Shown: positions 9,615 to 18,394, counted from the stretch's first letter. The stretch: DNA of 64,000 nt from an uncultured Anaerolineae bacterium (GCA_903822545.1 CAIJPN010000017.1:124001-188000); one strand, 5' to 3'. The notes: generated by a model from the letters alone, not told the origin. Numbers and translations are program-made.

Positions 9615-10904
9615 TTAAGCCGGTACTACCGGTTTAAGTGAAACCATGACTTTATCCACCCGATTGCCGTCCATATCGACCACTTCAAAGCGCAGGCCGT
9701 TCCACTCGAAGAAATCGGCGGGGTCGGGGACACGGCCCAGGTGGTTCATGACGAATCCGCCCAGGGTTTCGTACTCGTCTTCATCGGGCAGGCGCCGGAT
9801 GTTGAAGATTTCTTTCAGGTCTTCGATGGGTAGCATTCCATCCAGCAGCCACGAGCCATCCTGGCGCTGGGTGGCCTGCGGGTTGCCATCTTCGATGTCG
9901 CCGACGATTTCTTCCAGGATGTCGTTGATGGTGAGCAGGCCCTGCACCGAGCCGAATTCGTCCACTACCAGCAGCATTTCGGCGGCACCCGATTTGAAGA
10001 TCTCGAGCACACGCGAGGCGTGGGCGGTTTCGGGCACATAGGTGACTTCTTGCAGGTTGTGTTTTAGCCGCAGTGGCTCACCGTGCAGGCTTTCCAGCAG
10101 CAGGTCGCGGGCTTTGATGATGCCCAGCACATTATCCAGGCTGTCTTCACAGACCGGGAATTGGGAGTAGGGGCTTTCAGCGATGGTTTGTTTGATTTCT
10201 TCGGGCGTGTCGTTGGCGTCCAGCCAGACGATTTCGGAGCGCGGGGTGATGAGGGAAAATACCCGCCTGTCATGCAGGCGGAAGACGCCCTCGACCATAT
10301 CTTGCTCGGCTTCCTCGAAAACGCCCGCCTGGGTGCCCTGGTCAAGCTGTACCAGGATCTCTTCTTCGGTCACGGGCGGATTTTCGTTGGGTTTAATGCC
10401 CATGATGCGCAGAACCAGGCTGGTTGCGCCGCTGAGCACCTTCACCGCCGGGGAAAAGACTTTGGACAGGAAAAGCATTGGTGTGGCGACAATCGCCGCG
10501 ATGCGTTCCGGGTTGTGCAGCGCCAGGCGTTTGGGAACCAGCTCGCCAAACAGCAGTGAAAGGAAGGTGATGATGACCACCACCGTTCCCAGCGCGATTG
10601 TCTCAGCGTATAGTGCCAGCGCGGGGATGGTGACCAGCCAGTCTGTCAGTTTTTCTGAAATGGTTGCCCCCGCGACTGCGCCTGTCAGCACCCCGATGAG
10701 TGTGATGCCAACCTGCACCGTTGACAGGAAATCGTTGGGATGTTCTGAAAGCTGCAAGGCGATCACTGCGTCGGTATCGCCCTCGTTGATGCGTTGTTGC
10801 AGCCGCGCTTTGCGCGAAGAGACAATCGCCATCTCAGAAAGCGAGAAGATGCTGTTTAAAATGATGAGGGATAAAATAATCAGTGTTTCGGTTCCAATGT
10901 TCAT
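9615..10904 (-). CDS. CNNM/CorC-type transporter-associated membrane protein
   Basis: A protein of 429 residues with the UPF0053 layout. A DUF21 membrane domain covers about residues 1-200. A CBS pair follows (about 205-335), including LITPRSEIVWLD and SQFPVCEDSLDNVLG. A CorC_HlyC domain ends the protein (about 345-425). Homologues are linked to Mg2+/Co2+ efflux or cation homeostasis, although old annotations call them hemolysins. The ATG overlaps the last codon of the upstream deaminase remnant by ATGA. A TAAAAT lies 7 nt before the ATG, so a leaderless transcript is also possible. Confidence 0.9.
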   Translation of the reverse strand: MNIGTETLIILSLIILNSIFSLSEMAIVSSRKARLQQRINEGDTDAVIALQLSEHPNDFLSTVQVGITLIGVLTGAVAGATISEKLTDWLVTIPALALYAETIALGTVVVIITFLSLLFGELVPKRLALHNPERIAAIVATPMLFLSKVFSPAVKVLSGATSLVLRIMGIKPNENPPVTEEEILVQLDQGTQAGVFEEAEQDMVEGVFRLHDRRVFSLITPRSEIVWLDANDTPEEIKQTIAESPYSQFPVCEDSLDNVLGIIKARDLLLESLHGEPLRLKHNLQEVTYVPETAHASRVLEIFKSGAAEMLLVVDEFGSVQGLLTINDILEEIVGDIEDGNPQATQRQDGSWLLDGMLPIEDLKEIFNIRRLPDEDEYETLGGFVMNHLGRVPDPADFFEWNGLRFEVVDMDGNRVDKVMVSLKPVVPA

Positions 10905-11292
10905 GTGAATGATTTTACTCTGTTATACAGGCTGTCCACCATCTCCGCCGTAGGAAGTTTGTTTTGGGACATCCCGGCCAGCGTGCCGCTTTCAAAAAGA
11001 TCTTTCCCGGCTGCCACAACCCCTGGTGTAACCCGCAGCCAGCACCGATAAAACATATCCGCTTCATCCAATCGTTTTCGTCTTCGGCCTGCGCCAGTTC
11101 TGCGCCGCGTTTGCTCCAAGCGCTCGCGCGTTTCTCGTAAATGCGGTTGCGGCCTTTCGTCAAGATGTTGCCATCTGCATCTGCTATGGTGGCCCCGATT
11201 GGGATGCAGCCATCGAGATAGGCTTCCCATGTCATCTCGACGGCCATCTGCCACGGTTTCGGCAGTTTTCCCCAAATACTATCTGGTGACAT
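10901..11292 (-). pseudogene. broken nucleoside deaminase gene
   Basis: Starting at the ATG at 11292, one frame reads like the N-terminus of a cytidine/tRNA-adenosine deaminase family protein (WEAYLDGCIPIGATIADADG, GRNRIYE). It then runs into non-homologous sequence, while a second frame carries a plausible C-terminus (RVTPGVVAAGKDLFESGTLAG to RVKSFT, stop 10901-10903). The zinc motifs expected in the middle (HAE and PCxxC) are absent from both frames. Only about 128 codons remain, against roughly 180-200 expected. I infer an internal deletion plus a frameshift. The start overlaps the end of selD by 14 nt. Confidence 0.6.
10905..10917 (-). promoter_or_regulatory. candidate leaderless -10 box for the CNNM/CorC gene
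   Basis: TAAAAT on the minus strand (10917-10912) is followed by 7 nt and the ATG at 10904. The -35 (TGGACA, 15 nt further up) is weak. Confidence 0.4.
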
Positions 11293-12343
11293 GGATGCCG
11301 CTGCCTTCGCTCACTTCGCCGATCACCCAGACCGGCTGCTCTCGCCCTGCCGCTTGCTCCTGGAACTTGGGCAAATCTGCGGCTGGAACAGAAAGCAGCA
11401 ACCCGCCGCTGGTTTGGGCATCGAACAACAGCATCTGCTCCATCTCGCTGATGGATTCATCAAAGTGAACGAACTGTCCATAGTGCAATCGATTGTCTGA
11501 ACTGCCACCGGGGAAGGCCCAGGCTTCGGCGTATTTACGGGCGCAAGAAATGAATGGGATGTGGTCAAATGCAAGGTGCAGGGCCACGCCCGAGGCTGCA
11601 GCCATTTCATGGCCGTGGCCGAGCAGGCTAAAGCCGGTGATGTCGGTGCCGCCGCGCAGGCCAAACTTGCGGGCCAGGATTCCACCCCCAGCGTTGAGCC
11701 GGCTCATCCAGCCGATGACTTCTTCCACATCTTTGGGGTCAGCCATCCCGCGCTTGAGCGCGGTGGTGGTTACGCCAAAACCGAGCGGTTTGGTCAGCAC
11801 CAGTTTATCGCCTGGTTTCGCGCCGCCTTTGGAGAGCATTTTTTGTGGGTGGACAAAACCGAGCACCACCAACCCGAACTTTGGCTCTTTATCCTGAACG
11901 GTGTGCCCGCCTGCCACAACCACCCCGGCCTCGCGGCATTTTTCCGCGCCGCCGCGCAAGATTTCGCTGCTGATTTCAGTTGGCAGGTCAGGCGGCAGGG
12001 CTGCGATGTTGAGTGCCAGGAAAGGCGTCCCGCCCATGGCATAAATATCTGAAAGGCTGTTGGCTGCGGCGATGGCACCGTATTCAAAGGGTGTATCTAC
12101 CACCGGGGTGAAAAAATCGGTGGTGGCCACCAGCGCGCGCTCCTCATCCAGCTTCCAAACGGCAGCATCATCTGGTTGGCCGAGCCCCACCAGCAGGTTG
12201 GGATAATCTTTTGGGTTAAACAGGTTTGAAACAGGGCGCAGCACCTGCGCCAGCGTTTCCGCATTGAGTTTTGATGCTCAGCCAGCGCAACTTGATAGAC
12301 TGGTGAGGCGGATTTGTTTGCCGGAAGGGGTAGGAGTGGTCAT
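11279..12343 (-). CDS. selD: selenide, water dikinase, itself a selenoprotein (Sec22)
   Basis: SelD makes selenophosphate from selenide and ATP for selenocysteine and selenouridine synthesis. Reading from the ATG at 12343 gives 354 residues, the usual length, with one in-frame TGA at 12280-12278 (codon 22). The context is SLSSCAG-U-ASKLNAETL, which matches the family's catalytic CAGCAAK-like motif where the reactive residue is Cys or Sec. Then follow NLLVGLGQPDDAAVW, ATTDFFTPVVD (metal Asp) and GGHTV. A hairpin starting 27 nt after the TGA fits a bacterial SECIS. Simple ORF calling would start at a GTG (12244) and lose 33 residues, including the active site. This gene implies that the host decodes UGA as selenocysteine. 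Confidence 0.93.
12235..12251 (-). promoter_or_regulatory. bacterial SECIS hairpin of selD
   Basis: On the minus strand GGCGCAG pairs perfectly with CTGCGCC around a GTG loop. The loop lies 34-36 nt after the TGA codon and begins with G. Both fit the known bacterial SECIS pattern (G early in a small apical loop, 16-37 nt from the UGA). Confidence 0.7.
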
Positions 12344-12364
12344 GGCGAACCTGGGTGGGTATTA

Positions 12365-12417
12365 GAAAGTAGAAAGTAGATGATGGTTATAAAACCCAAC
12401 ATCTACTTTCTACTTTC
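12365..12417. repeat. GAAAGTA tandem-unit palindrome
   Basis: An 18-bp perfect inverted repeat (12365-12382 with 12400-12417) made of tandem GAAAGTA units, with a 17-nt loop. It fills the spacer between selD and the SPFH gene and could also act as a terminator or attenuator. Confidence 0.75.
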
Positions 12418-12430
12418 AATTTTAAAAAAT

Positions 12431-13462
12431 TTACTGTGGTATCGTAATGCTGTTGTTTGAGCCAGGCAGCGGCAGGATGAAGGGGGCATCGCTTGGCAGG
12501 AACATCACCTGCACGTTGGGCGAAAGTTTGTTAATGTATTGATACTGCAACAGGTTCGGGTTCTTCGCCAGCACATCTGCGATCAGTTGCAGCGATTTGG
12601 CTTCGGCTTCTGCGGCAATCACACGCGCCTCGGCTTCACCTTTGGCCGCGATCACTGCCGCATCGGCAGCGCCCTGCGCCACCTGGCGGGCCTGTTCGGC
12701 CTCCTGCTTCTTTGATTCGACCACGAACTTGGCCTGCTGGGCCTGCTGTTCAGCGATCTGTTTCTGCTCGACCGCATTGGCATACTCATCACTGAAACGA
12801 ATGTCGCGCAAGATAAAATCCTGCAAGATCAGGTTATTCTCAGACAGGGTTTTTGCCAGCGCATCGGTGATGGTTTGCTCCATCTCGGCGCGTTTGGTAG
12901 AGACGATCTCTTCCACGCCCAACTGCGAAGCCGCATCACGGATAATCCCGCGCGAAGTTGGACGCACCAGTCCATCTTCATAAGCATTGCGCCAGGTTTT
13001 GTAGAGATCAACCGATTTGTTCGGATCGATTGAATAAATCACCGACGCGTCGATCAGCACCTGCTGCCCATCCTTGGTTCGCACCTGGATGGCATCATCG
13101 CCCTGAATCTGTCCCTCAGACGAAACAGATGACATGGTATAGGTTTGGCGCAGGATCGAATAACGCTCCACCCGTTCAAAAAACGGAATGACCCAGTGCA
13201 AACCAGGCGTCAGCGCCTCGTTGCGAATACCGCCACCGCCAACTGCTGTGATAACCACGCCCAGTTCATCTGGCTCCACAAACACCAACCCGGCGCCTAC
13301 TGTGCTCAACGCAATCGCGGCCACCAGCAAAACAACAACAACTGTGCTAACGCCTCGATTAGGCTGGTTGCGGCTGGCCCGCATCACCAGCAGCCCGAGC
13401 ATCAAAAAGAAACCCAGCCAGGCGAACCCGGCCATAACACCAAAAATATCAGCAATATTCAT
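12431..13462 (-). CDS. SPFH/prohibitin-like membrane protein
   Basis: A protein of 343 residues. Two hydrophobic segments near the N-terminus (about 8-30 and 38-62) precede a Band 7/SPFH domain (FVEPDELGVVITAVGGGGIRNE, then DAIQVRTKDGQQVLIDASVIY). A long Ala/Glu/Gln-rich coiled coil follows (about 220-290), then a hydrophobic C-terminus. The arrangement resembles bacterial prohibitin homologues that form membrane scaffolds. The promoter is divergent from the PyrK-like gene: minus-strand TATAAT and AAGGAG lie just before the ATG. Confidence 0.85.
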   Translation of the reverse strand: MNIADIFGVMAGFAWLGFFLMLGLLVMRASRNQPNRGVSTVVVVLLVAAIALSTVGAGLVFVEPDELGVVITAVGGGGIRNEALTPGLHWVIPFFERVERYSILRQTYTMSSVSSEGQIQGDDAIQVRTKDGQQVLIDASVIYSIDPNKSVDLYKTWRNAYEDGLVRPTSRGIIRDAASQLGVEEIVSTKRAEMEQTITDALAKTLSENNLILQDFILRDIRFSDEYANAVEQKQIAEQQAQQAKFVVESKKQEAEQARQVAQGAADAAVIAAKGEAEARVIAAEAEAKSLQLIADVLAKNPNLLQYQYINKLSPNVQVMFLPSDAPFILPLPGSNNSITIPQ

Positions 13463-13494
13463 ATTGAACTCCTTTTCTTTATCATTATACGTGA

Positions 13495-13506
13495 TACATT
13501 TAACGT
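13495..13506 (+). promoter_or_regulatory. leaderless -10 box for the PyrK-like gene
   Basis: TACATT (13495-13500) lies 6 nt before the ATG at 13507, and there is no ribosome site. The -35 is weak. It overlaps the divergent promoter of the SPFH gene. Confidence 0.45.
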
Positions 13507-14178
13507 ATGCATACTGGAAAAGGTCGCATTGATGAAATTCTAATAAGCGGAGAACGCGCAGCGCAGATTTCGTGCCATCCCGGGCTTATCCCTGCCCCCG
13601 GGCGTTACCTGCTGGCCCATGCGGAGGCCGATTCCTCCGCCCCATTGCCGCATCCCGTTTTCAATGCCGGGTACGCCCCGGATGGTTTCTATGCAGCCGC
13701 GCCAATCCCATCCACCTGGCTGCCGGGGCTAGAACTTAACCTGCAAGGCCCCTTCGGGCGTGGATTCAACGTTCCAACCTCTGCCCGCAAAATTGCCCTC
13801 GTTGCAGCATCAGGATCAGCATCCCGTTTACTTTCCCTGCTCGAACAACTCCTAGCCCAAAAAGCAGAAATCGTTATCCTGTCCATCGCCCCGCTCGAAA
13901 ATCTTCCCCGCGCCATCGAGATCTTGCCCCTTTCAGCCCTCCCCGAAACCGCTCCCTGGGCCGACTACCTGGCCCTTGATCTTCCCCGCCATCAACTGGA
14001 ATTCACCCTCGAAAAATATCGCCCCATCTTGCTCACTGCCGGAGTAGTAGAACTGCTTGTCGAAACCCCGCTCCCTTGTGGCGGTATAGCTGAATGCGGA
14101 GTTTGCGCCGTTCGCCAGCGTAAGGGCTATGCCCTGGCCTGCAAAGCAGGCCCTGTCTTTACGCTAACTGATTTCTAA
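13507..14178 (+). CDS. PyrK-like Fe-S electron-transfer protein
   Basis: A protein of 223 residues. The C-terminus carries four cysteines spaced C-x5-C-x2-C-x9-C (PCGGIAECGVCAVRQ to LACKAG), the [2Fe-2S] pattern of dihydroorotate dehydrogenase electron-transfer subunits (PyrK). The region before it is a reduced FAD/NAD-reductase-like fold with GPFGRGF. The normal FAD-binding RxYS motif and a clear NAD site are not obvious, and no pyrD is adjacent. It may therefore be a PyrK-like protein with another partner. Translation probably starts on a leaderless mRNA. Confidence 0.65.
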   Translation: MHTGKGRIDEILISGERAAQISCHPGLIPAPGRYLLAHAEADSSAPLPHPVFNAGYAPDGFYAAAPIPSTWLPGLELNLQGPFGRGFNVPTSARKIALVAASGSASRLLSLLEQLLAQKAEIVILSIAPLENLPRAIEILPLSALPETAPWADYLALDLPRHQLEFTLEKYRPILLTAGVVELLVETPLPCGGIAECGVCAVRQRKGYALACKAGPVFTLTDF

Positions 14179-14212
14179 AAGATTTACCGTTTACACGCGT
14201 TCAGCGAGAATC

Positions 14213-14240
14213 AAAAAACCGGGTTGCCCCGGTTTATGTT
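14213..14240 (+). terminator. terminator
   Basis: AAACCGGG-TTGC-CCCGGTTT followed by ATGTTTTTT, between convergent genes. Confidence 0.8.
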
Positions 14241-14242
14241 TT

Positions 14243-15205
14243 TTATCGCCAAACCCTGAAAGATGTCACTGTTTTCGCTTCCAGATCATTAAGAATAGCA
14301 CGAACATCCACAGTGACCAGACTGCCATATGGCTGGTCTTGCACCTTAATGGGTACGCTGGCCACCCCGTTTTCATTAGTCGGAAGCGAATAAACATCAT
14401 CCACCCGACCCTGCCAGTGAACTGTCACCACAACAGCAACATTGCGAACCGGTGTAAGGGTCTGGTCTTGCACCACCACGTAAATGGATTGTTCTTCGCT
14501 GGGGCGCACCACAGTTTTCCAGGCAAACGCTCGGGCCTGGATCAGCGTAGGAGATTCTGGCGGGAGGCCCGGCCCAATACTGATTGGCGGTACAATATCC
14601 AGCCATTTACGGTCTTCGGGTACAGAGTCAAAGTAATAACGGCCCAGTTCTGCCAGGACAACTTTTTGTCCCTCAGCCAATTCGGGGAACCATTCAAAAC
14701 GGGCGCGCTCAAAATATTGCACAATTCGCCCGTTATACACTTCAAAGCTGGAAATAGGTTGCCCAAAGATTGTCTCACCGCCATTCTTGTCAAAAAACTC
14801 CAGGAAGGCGTAACAAACTGCGAAGCCACTGTTAAATGATCGGCACCCTACCGGGGTGAAAATGTTTAGGGCGGTGCCCTTGGTATATAAATACTTGCCG
14901 AGGGGGGTTAGCGCAACGCGCTGGCCTTCTGGTTTTTCAGGATAAAGCTCAAAACGGGCGCGCGCAAAATACTGGATTCTGCGTCCAGATTTGAGATCCG
15001 TATATTCTTCGGTGATTGGAAAGCCAAAAACCAATGGCGCATTGGCATAGGACTGATAAAACTTCCAAAACTCCCCCTGGACATTGTGTTTCGTATCGTT
15101 GAAATACTTAAAATTGCTGCCAGTTTGTGCCTGGGCGCTCCAGGAGTTGCTTAGCAGCATTGGAAGCAATGATAAAGTGAAAATCAAGCGAAGTATTCTA
15201 CTCAC
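14243..15205 (-). CDS. secreted protein with two RARFE repeat modules
   Basis: A protein of 320 residues, read from the GTG at 15205 because TATAAT lies exactly 6 nt before it and the sequence then opens with a signal peptide (hydrophobic to about residue 27, ending SAQAQ). Two similar modules of about 60 residues follow. Each has FGxPI, a GRxxQYF segment, E/ARARFE and a hydrophobic LGKYLY or LGRYYF end. The C-terminal 90 residues look like a beta-sandwich (VRPSEEQSIYVVVQDQ). Such repeats are common in Chloroflexota exported proteins but have no assigned function. It lies downstream of the nucleotide-sugar dehydrogenase, with a terminator in between. Confidence 0.7.
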   Translation of the reverse strand: MSRILRLIFTLSLLPMLLSNSWSAQAQTGSNFKYFNDTKHNVQGEFWKFYQSYANAPLVFGFPITEEYTDLKSGRRIQYFARARFELYPEKPEGQRVALTPLGKYLYTKGTALNIFTPVGCRSFNSGFAVCYAFLEFFDKNGGETIFGQPISSFEVYNGRIVQYFERARFEWFPELAEGQKVVLAELGRYYFDSVPEDRKWLDIVPPISIGPGLPPESPTLIQARAFAWKTVVRPSEEQSIYVVVQDQTLTPVRNVAVVVTVHWQGRVDDVYSLPTNENGVASVPIKVQDQPYGSLVTVDVRAILNDLEAKTVTSFRVWR

Positions 15206-15217
15206 GCTTTCATTATA
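15206..15217 (-). promoter_or_regulatory. leaderless -10 box for the RARFE protein gene
   Basis: Perfect TATAAT on the minus strand (15217-15212), then GAAAGC and the GTG start. TTGCAG lies 19 nt further upstream. Confidence 0.6.
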
Positions 15218-15285
15218 CAACAATCGTGTAATGAATCTGCAATGTGTAATGTAACTTGTAAGGATTTGCATTCCTGAAAGTGCTG

Positions 15286-15325
15286 GTAAAAAAGGTGCGC
15301 CGTATAACGACGCACCTGGTGAAAA
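15286..15325 (-). terminator. terminator after the nucleotide-sugar dehydrogenase gene
   Basis: GGTGCG (15294-15299) pairs with CGCACC (15311-15316) and is flanked by A- and T-runs on both sides. On the minus strand the stem is followed by six T. Confidence 0.7.
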
Positions 15326-15328
15326 AAG

Positions 15329-16609
15329 CTATTTCTTGTTGACGCCCAGCGTGTGGATTTGGAATCCTGCCGATGCCCAGTCCTGGTCTGCCCAGGCATG
15401 AACGGTGTCTACCAACAGCCGGGCGGGTGTTTGGGATGCCAGTTGGCTCGGGGTAAAGGCCCGGAATTGGGTGTGGTTAACCAGCAGCAGCAGTAAGTCT
15501 GCTTCGGCCAGGGCTGATTCTAGGCTGGGAACAAGCGTCAGCCCTGGCAATGCCGCATCGGGCTTGAAAGGTTCGTAACACTTCACCAGCGCACCATTCG
15601 CCTGGAGCAGGTGGGCAACTTCCACTGCCGGGCTTTCCCGCAGGTCGTCGACATCTGGTTTGTAAGCCAACCCCAGTGCCGCGATTTTTTTGCCAGCGAT
15701 TGTGCCACCCAGGGCAGCTTTGACCAATGCGAGCACAAAATGTGGCTGCGAATCGTTGACTTTGCGCGCCGTCAGGATCAACGGGGTTAAGTCTGGTGCG
15801 GATTCAACCAGGAACCAGGGGTCAACGCTGATGCAGTGACCGCCCACACCTGGTCCCGGGCTGAGAATTTTGACGCGCGGGTGCAGGTTTGCTAATTGGA
15901 TGGCTTCCCAGGCATCGATGCCAAAACGGTCAGCCAGGCGCGCAAATTCGTTGGCTATCGCGATGTTGACATCGCGGTAGGTATTTTCCATCAGTTTGAC
16001 CATTTCGGCAGTGGTGGCCGTGGTCTTGATGATATCTCCTTTAACAAAGGTAGCGTACAGATCATGGCCGGCCTGGGCTGATTCTGGGGTGATACCGCCG
16101 ATAACGCGCGCATTTTCGATGAGTTCGCGTAGTATTTGACCCGGCAGTACGCGCTCTGGCGAGTAGGCTACGTGGAAGTCTGCACCGGCTTTTAATCCAG
16201 ATTTCTCGAGGATGGGTATGACCAGGTTGACGGTGGTAAGGGGTGGGGAAGTGGATTCTAGTACCACCAGGTTGCCTTTGCGCAGGTGCGGCAGAATGGC
16301 TTCAGTGGCTGATGTGACGGCGCGCATGTCGGCACGTTTATCATCATAGAAAGGCGTTGGAACAGCGATGATAAATGCGTCAGCAGGTTCTGGGACGGTA
16401 GAAACGGTAAGGTTGCCGCTTTCAACCGCTTTTTGCATGGCTTCGCCCAGTCCCGGCTCGTGGATGTGTAGTTTTCCAGAGCGCAGGGTTTCGATTACGT
16501 GTGGGTTGACATCTACGCCGACAACTTTGAGTCCGTGTGTGGCAAACATGCTGGCTGTGGGTAGGCCAATGTAGCCCAGCCCTAAGATGCAGATTTTATT
16601 GAATTTCAC
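15329..16609 (-). CDS. wecC: nucleotide-sugar dehydrogenase (UDP-ManNAc dehydrogenase type)
   Basis: A protein of 426 residues. It starts with a Rossmann NAD site (ILGLGYIGLPTASMFA). It contains the substrate-domain block STSPPLTTVN, the linker helix with ENTYRDVNIAIANEFA, and the catalytic cysteine in GVGGHCISVDPWF. The C-terminal UDP-binding domain has GLAYKPDVDDLRESPA. These features place it in the UDP-N-acetylmannosamine 6-dehydrogenase branch, which supplies uronic acids for surface polysaccharides. AAGGAGAG precedes the ATG. No other polysaccharide genes are next to it. The symbol is by family resemblance only. Confidence 0.88.
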   Translation of the reverse strand: MKFNKICILGLGYIGLPTASMFATHGLKVVGVDVNPHVIETLRSGKLHIHEPGLGEAMQKAVESGNLTVSTVPEPADAFIIAVPTPFYDDKRADMRAVTSATEAILPHLRKGNLVVLESTSPPLTTVNLVIPILEKSGLKAGADFHVAYSPERVLPGQILRELIENARVIGGITPESAQAGHDLYATFVKGDIIKTTATTAEMVKLMENTYRDVNIAIANEFARLADRFGIDAWEAIQLANLHPRVKILSPGPGVGGHCISVDPWFLVESAPDLTPLILTARKVNDSQPHFVLALVKAALGGTIAGKKIAALGLAYKPDVDDLRESPAVEVAHLLQANGALVKCYEPFKPDAALPGLTLVPSLESALAEADLLLLLVNHTQFRAFTPSQLASQTPARLLVDTVHAWADQDWASAGFQIHTLGVNKK

Positions 16610-16766
16610 AAACTCTCCTTTTTTTCACCTTTTGGGATGGTGTGGAAAACAGGGTGTATTATACAGCCAAGTTGATTGTGAAATAAGGCGCATACGGTTG
16701 CGTGCGCGGCCAGCAACAGTTCGGGCTTTGTTGCGTAAGGTTAAATATGCTGGTATCGAATCGTTG

Positions 16767-16793
16767 TATAATTAATTTGACAGTGAGGTCAAA
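16767..16793 (+). promoter_or_regulatory. promoter and ribosome site of nfeD
   Basis: TATAAT at 16767-16772 and GAGGT about 6 nt before the ATG. This is a conventional short leader, in contrast to the leaderless starts elsewhere. Confidence 0.5.
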
Positions 16794-17393
16794 ATGGAAA
16801 TTTTGCTGGACCCAAATGTCGCGTATTTGCTCCTGGTGAGTGGTTTTATGCTGGCGCTGCTGGCAATTGTCACACCGGGCACCGGGTTGGTAGAGATGGG
16901 GGCGTTATCTATACTGCTGTTGGCGGGATATCCTGCTTACAAACTCGGAGTTAATGCCTGGGCGTTGGTGGTGCTCCTGGTGGCGGCCATCCCCTTTATT
17001 TTTGCAATCCAGAAAAAAGTGTATCGCCCTGTGCTGTTGGGGGTGACGATTGTGCTGGTGATTGGCGGGTCATTGTTCTTGTTTACCCAGGAAAATGGCT
17101 GGCCTGCGGTTCATCCGCTGGTGGCGGTAGTGGTTTCGCTGGTTTGCGGTGGGTTTATCTGGCTGGGGGTTGACCGTACGCTGGCAGTGATGCAGGAACG
17201 CCCCACGCATGATCTGTCAGCTTTGCTGAATCGGGTGGGTGAAGCCCGGACTGAGATCCACGAAAGCGGGTCGGTGCAGGTGGCCGGGGAGTTGTGGACA
17301 GCTCGCAGCGAGCAGGTTATTCCCCAGGGTAGCGCTGTGCGCATCCTGGGCAGAGATGGCTTTGTTTTGATTGTGGAAAAATCCCAATCATAA
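16794..17393 (+). CDS. NfeD family membrane protein
   Basis: A protein of 199 residues with four hydrophobic segments (about 8-130), then a C-terminal OB-fold domain (about 140-199) with the typical NRVGEARTEIHESGSVQVAGE pattern. The serine protease domain of long NfeD proteins is absent, so this is the short form. NfeD proteins are encoded with stomatin/SPFH proteins across bacteria and are thought to organise membrane microdomains. The SPFH gene follows after 26 nt. Confidence 0.88.
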   Translation: MEILLDPNVAYLLLVSGFMLALLAIVTPGTGLVEMGALSILLLAGYPAYKLGVNAWALVVLLVAAIPFIFAIQKKVYRPVLLGVTIVLVIGGSLFLFTQENGWPAVHPLVAVVVSLVCGGFIWLGVDRTLAVMQERPTHDLSALLNRVGEARTEIHESGSVQVAGELWTARSEQVIPQGSAVRILGRDGFVLIVEKSQS

Positions 17394-17419
17394 ATTCCAA
17401 ACCAAAAGGAGAAAAAGTT

Positions 17420-18334
17420 ATGGATCCTGCAACGACTGGTGGCGCATTTCTTTCTGTGTTATGCCTGGTGGGGGTGATTGGACTGGTGTTGGTTACTTTC
17501 CTGGTCAACGCGGTGCGCATTGTCCCTGAATACCAGCGTCTGGTGGTCTTTCGCCTGGGCCGCGTGTTGGACAAGCCCAAAGGGCCGGGCATTGTCCTGC
17601 TGATCCCGTTCTTGGATAAGGCGGTGAAGGTTGACCTGCGCGAGCAGGTGCGCGAAGTGCCGCATCAAACTTCCATTACCAAAGATAATGCCCCAATCTC
17701 GATCGATTTCTTATGGTATTACAAGGTGCTTGACCCTGCTCAATCGGTTTTGCAGGTAGGCAACTTTGAAGCCGCCGCTGCCGGTATTGCTGCCACCACC
17801 TTGCGCGCTGTCATCGGTGGTATCCCGCTCGATGATGTGCTTTCAGAACGCGAGCATATCAATAACATGCTGCGCACCCGTCTCGATGAAGTGACTGAGC
17901 GCTGGGGTGTTAAAGTGACCAATGTTGAAATCCGCGAGATCATCCCGCCACGAGATGTCCAGGATGCCATGAACCGTCAAATGTCGGCAGAACGTATCCG
18001 CCGTGCCGTGGTGACCGAGTCTACCGGTACCAAGGAAGCCGCCATCAATGTGGCAGAAGGCGAAAAGCAGTCTGCCATCCTTAAGGCCGAAGGTGAAAAA
18101 CAATCGGCCATTCTCAAGGCGGAAGGCGAACGACAGTCACAACTGCTGCGCGCCGAAGGTTTTGCTTCTGCGTTGGAAAAAATCAACTCGGCGGCCGGTA
18201 CAGTTGACCAGAAAACCATGACCCTGCAATATTTTGAAACCCTCAAAACTGTAGGAATGAGCCCGTCTACCAAATACATCTTCCCGCTGGAATTTACCAG
18301 CATGATTGAAAACTTCGTCAAACCCAAAGAGTAA
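17420..18334 (+). CDS. slipin (SPFH-domain) protein
   Basis: A protein of 304 residues. One N-terminal membrane segment (about 8-30) leads into a Band 7 domain (VPEYQRLVVFRLGRVLD, KGPGIVLLIPFLDK, DVLSEREHINNMLRTRLDE). A repeated KAEGEKQSAIL segment near 210-235 forms the coiled part. It matches slipin/stomatin-like proteins. The gene has AAAGGAGAAAA before the ATG and is the second gene of the nfeD-slipin pair. Confidence 0.92.
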   Translation: MDPATTGGAFLSVLCLVGVIGLVLVTFLVNAVRIVPEYQRLVVFRLGRVLDKPKGPGIVLLIPFLDKAVKVDLREQVREVPHQTSITKDNAPISIDFLWYYKVLDPAQSVLQVGNFEAAAAGIAATTLRAVIGGIPLDDVLSEREHINNMLRTRLDEVTERWGVKVTNVEIREIIPPRDVQDAMNRQMSAERIRRAVVTESTGTKEAAINVAEGEKQSAILKAEGEKQSAILKAEGERQSQLLRAEGFASALEKINSAAGTVDQKTMTLQYFETLKTVGMSPSTKYIFPLEFTSMIENFVKPKE

Positions 18335-18352
18335 CCCATCGGCAAGAAGTGA

Positions 18353-18394
18353 AGTAAAATGAAGCCTCCCGGATACGGGAGGCTTCATTTTACT
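18353..18394. terminator. strong palindromic terminator
   Basis: An 18-bp perfect stem (18353-18370 with 18377-18394) and a 6-nt loop, ending the nfeD-slipin operon. Confidence 0.85.

Noticed and set aside
11279-12244. SelD starting at the GTG at 12244 as a naturally short protein
   Set aside because: It would lose the catalytic loop and the first 33 residues, while the sequence upstream continues the family alignment through a single TGA at the Sec position.
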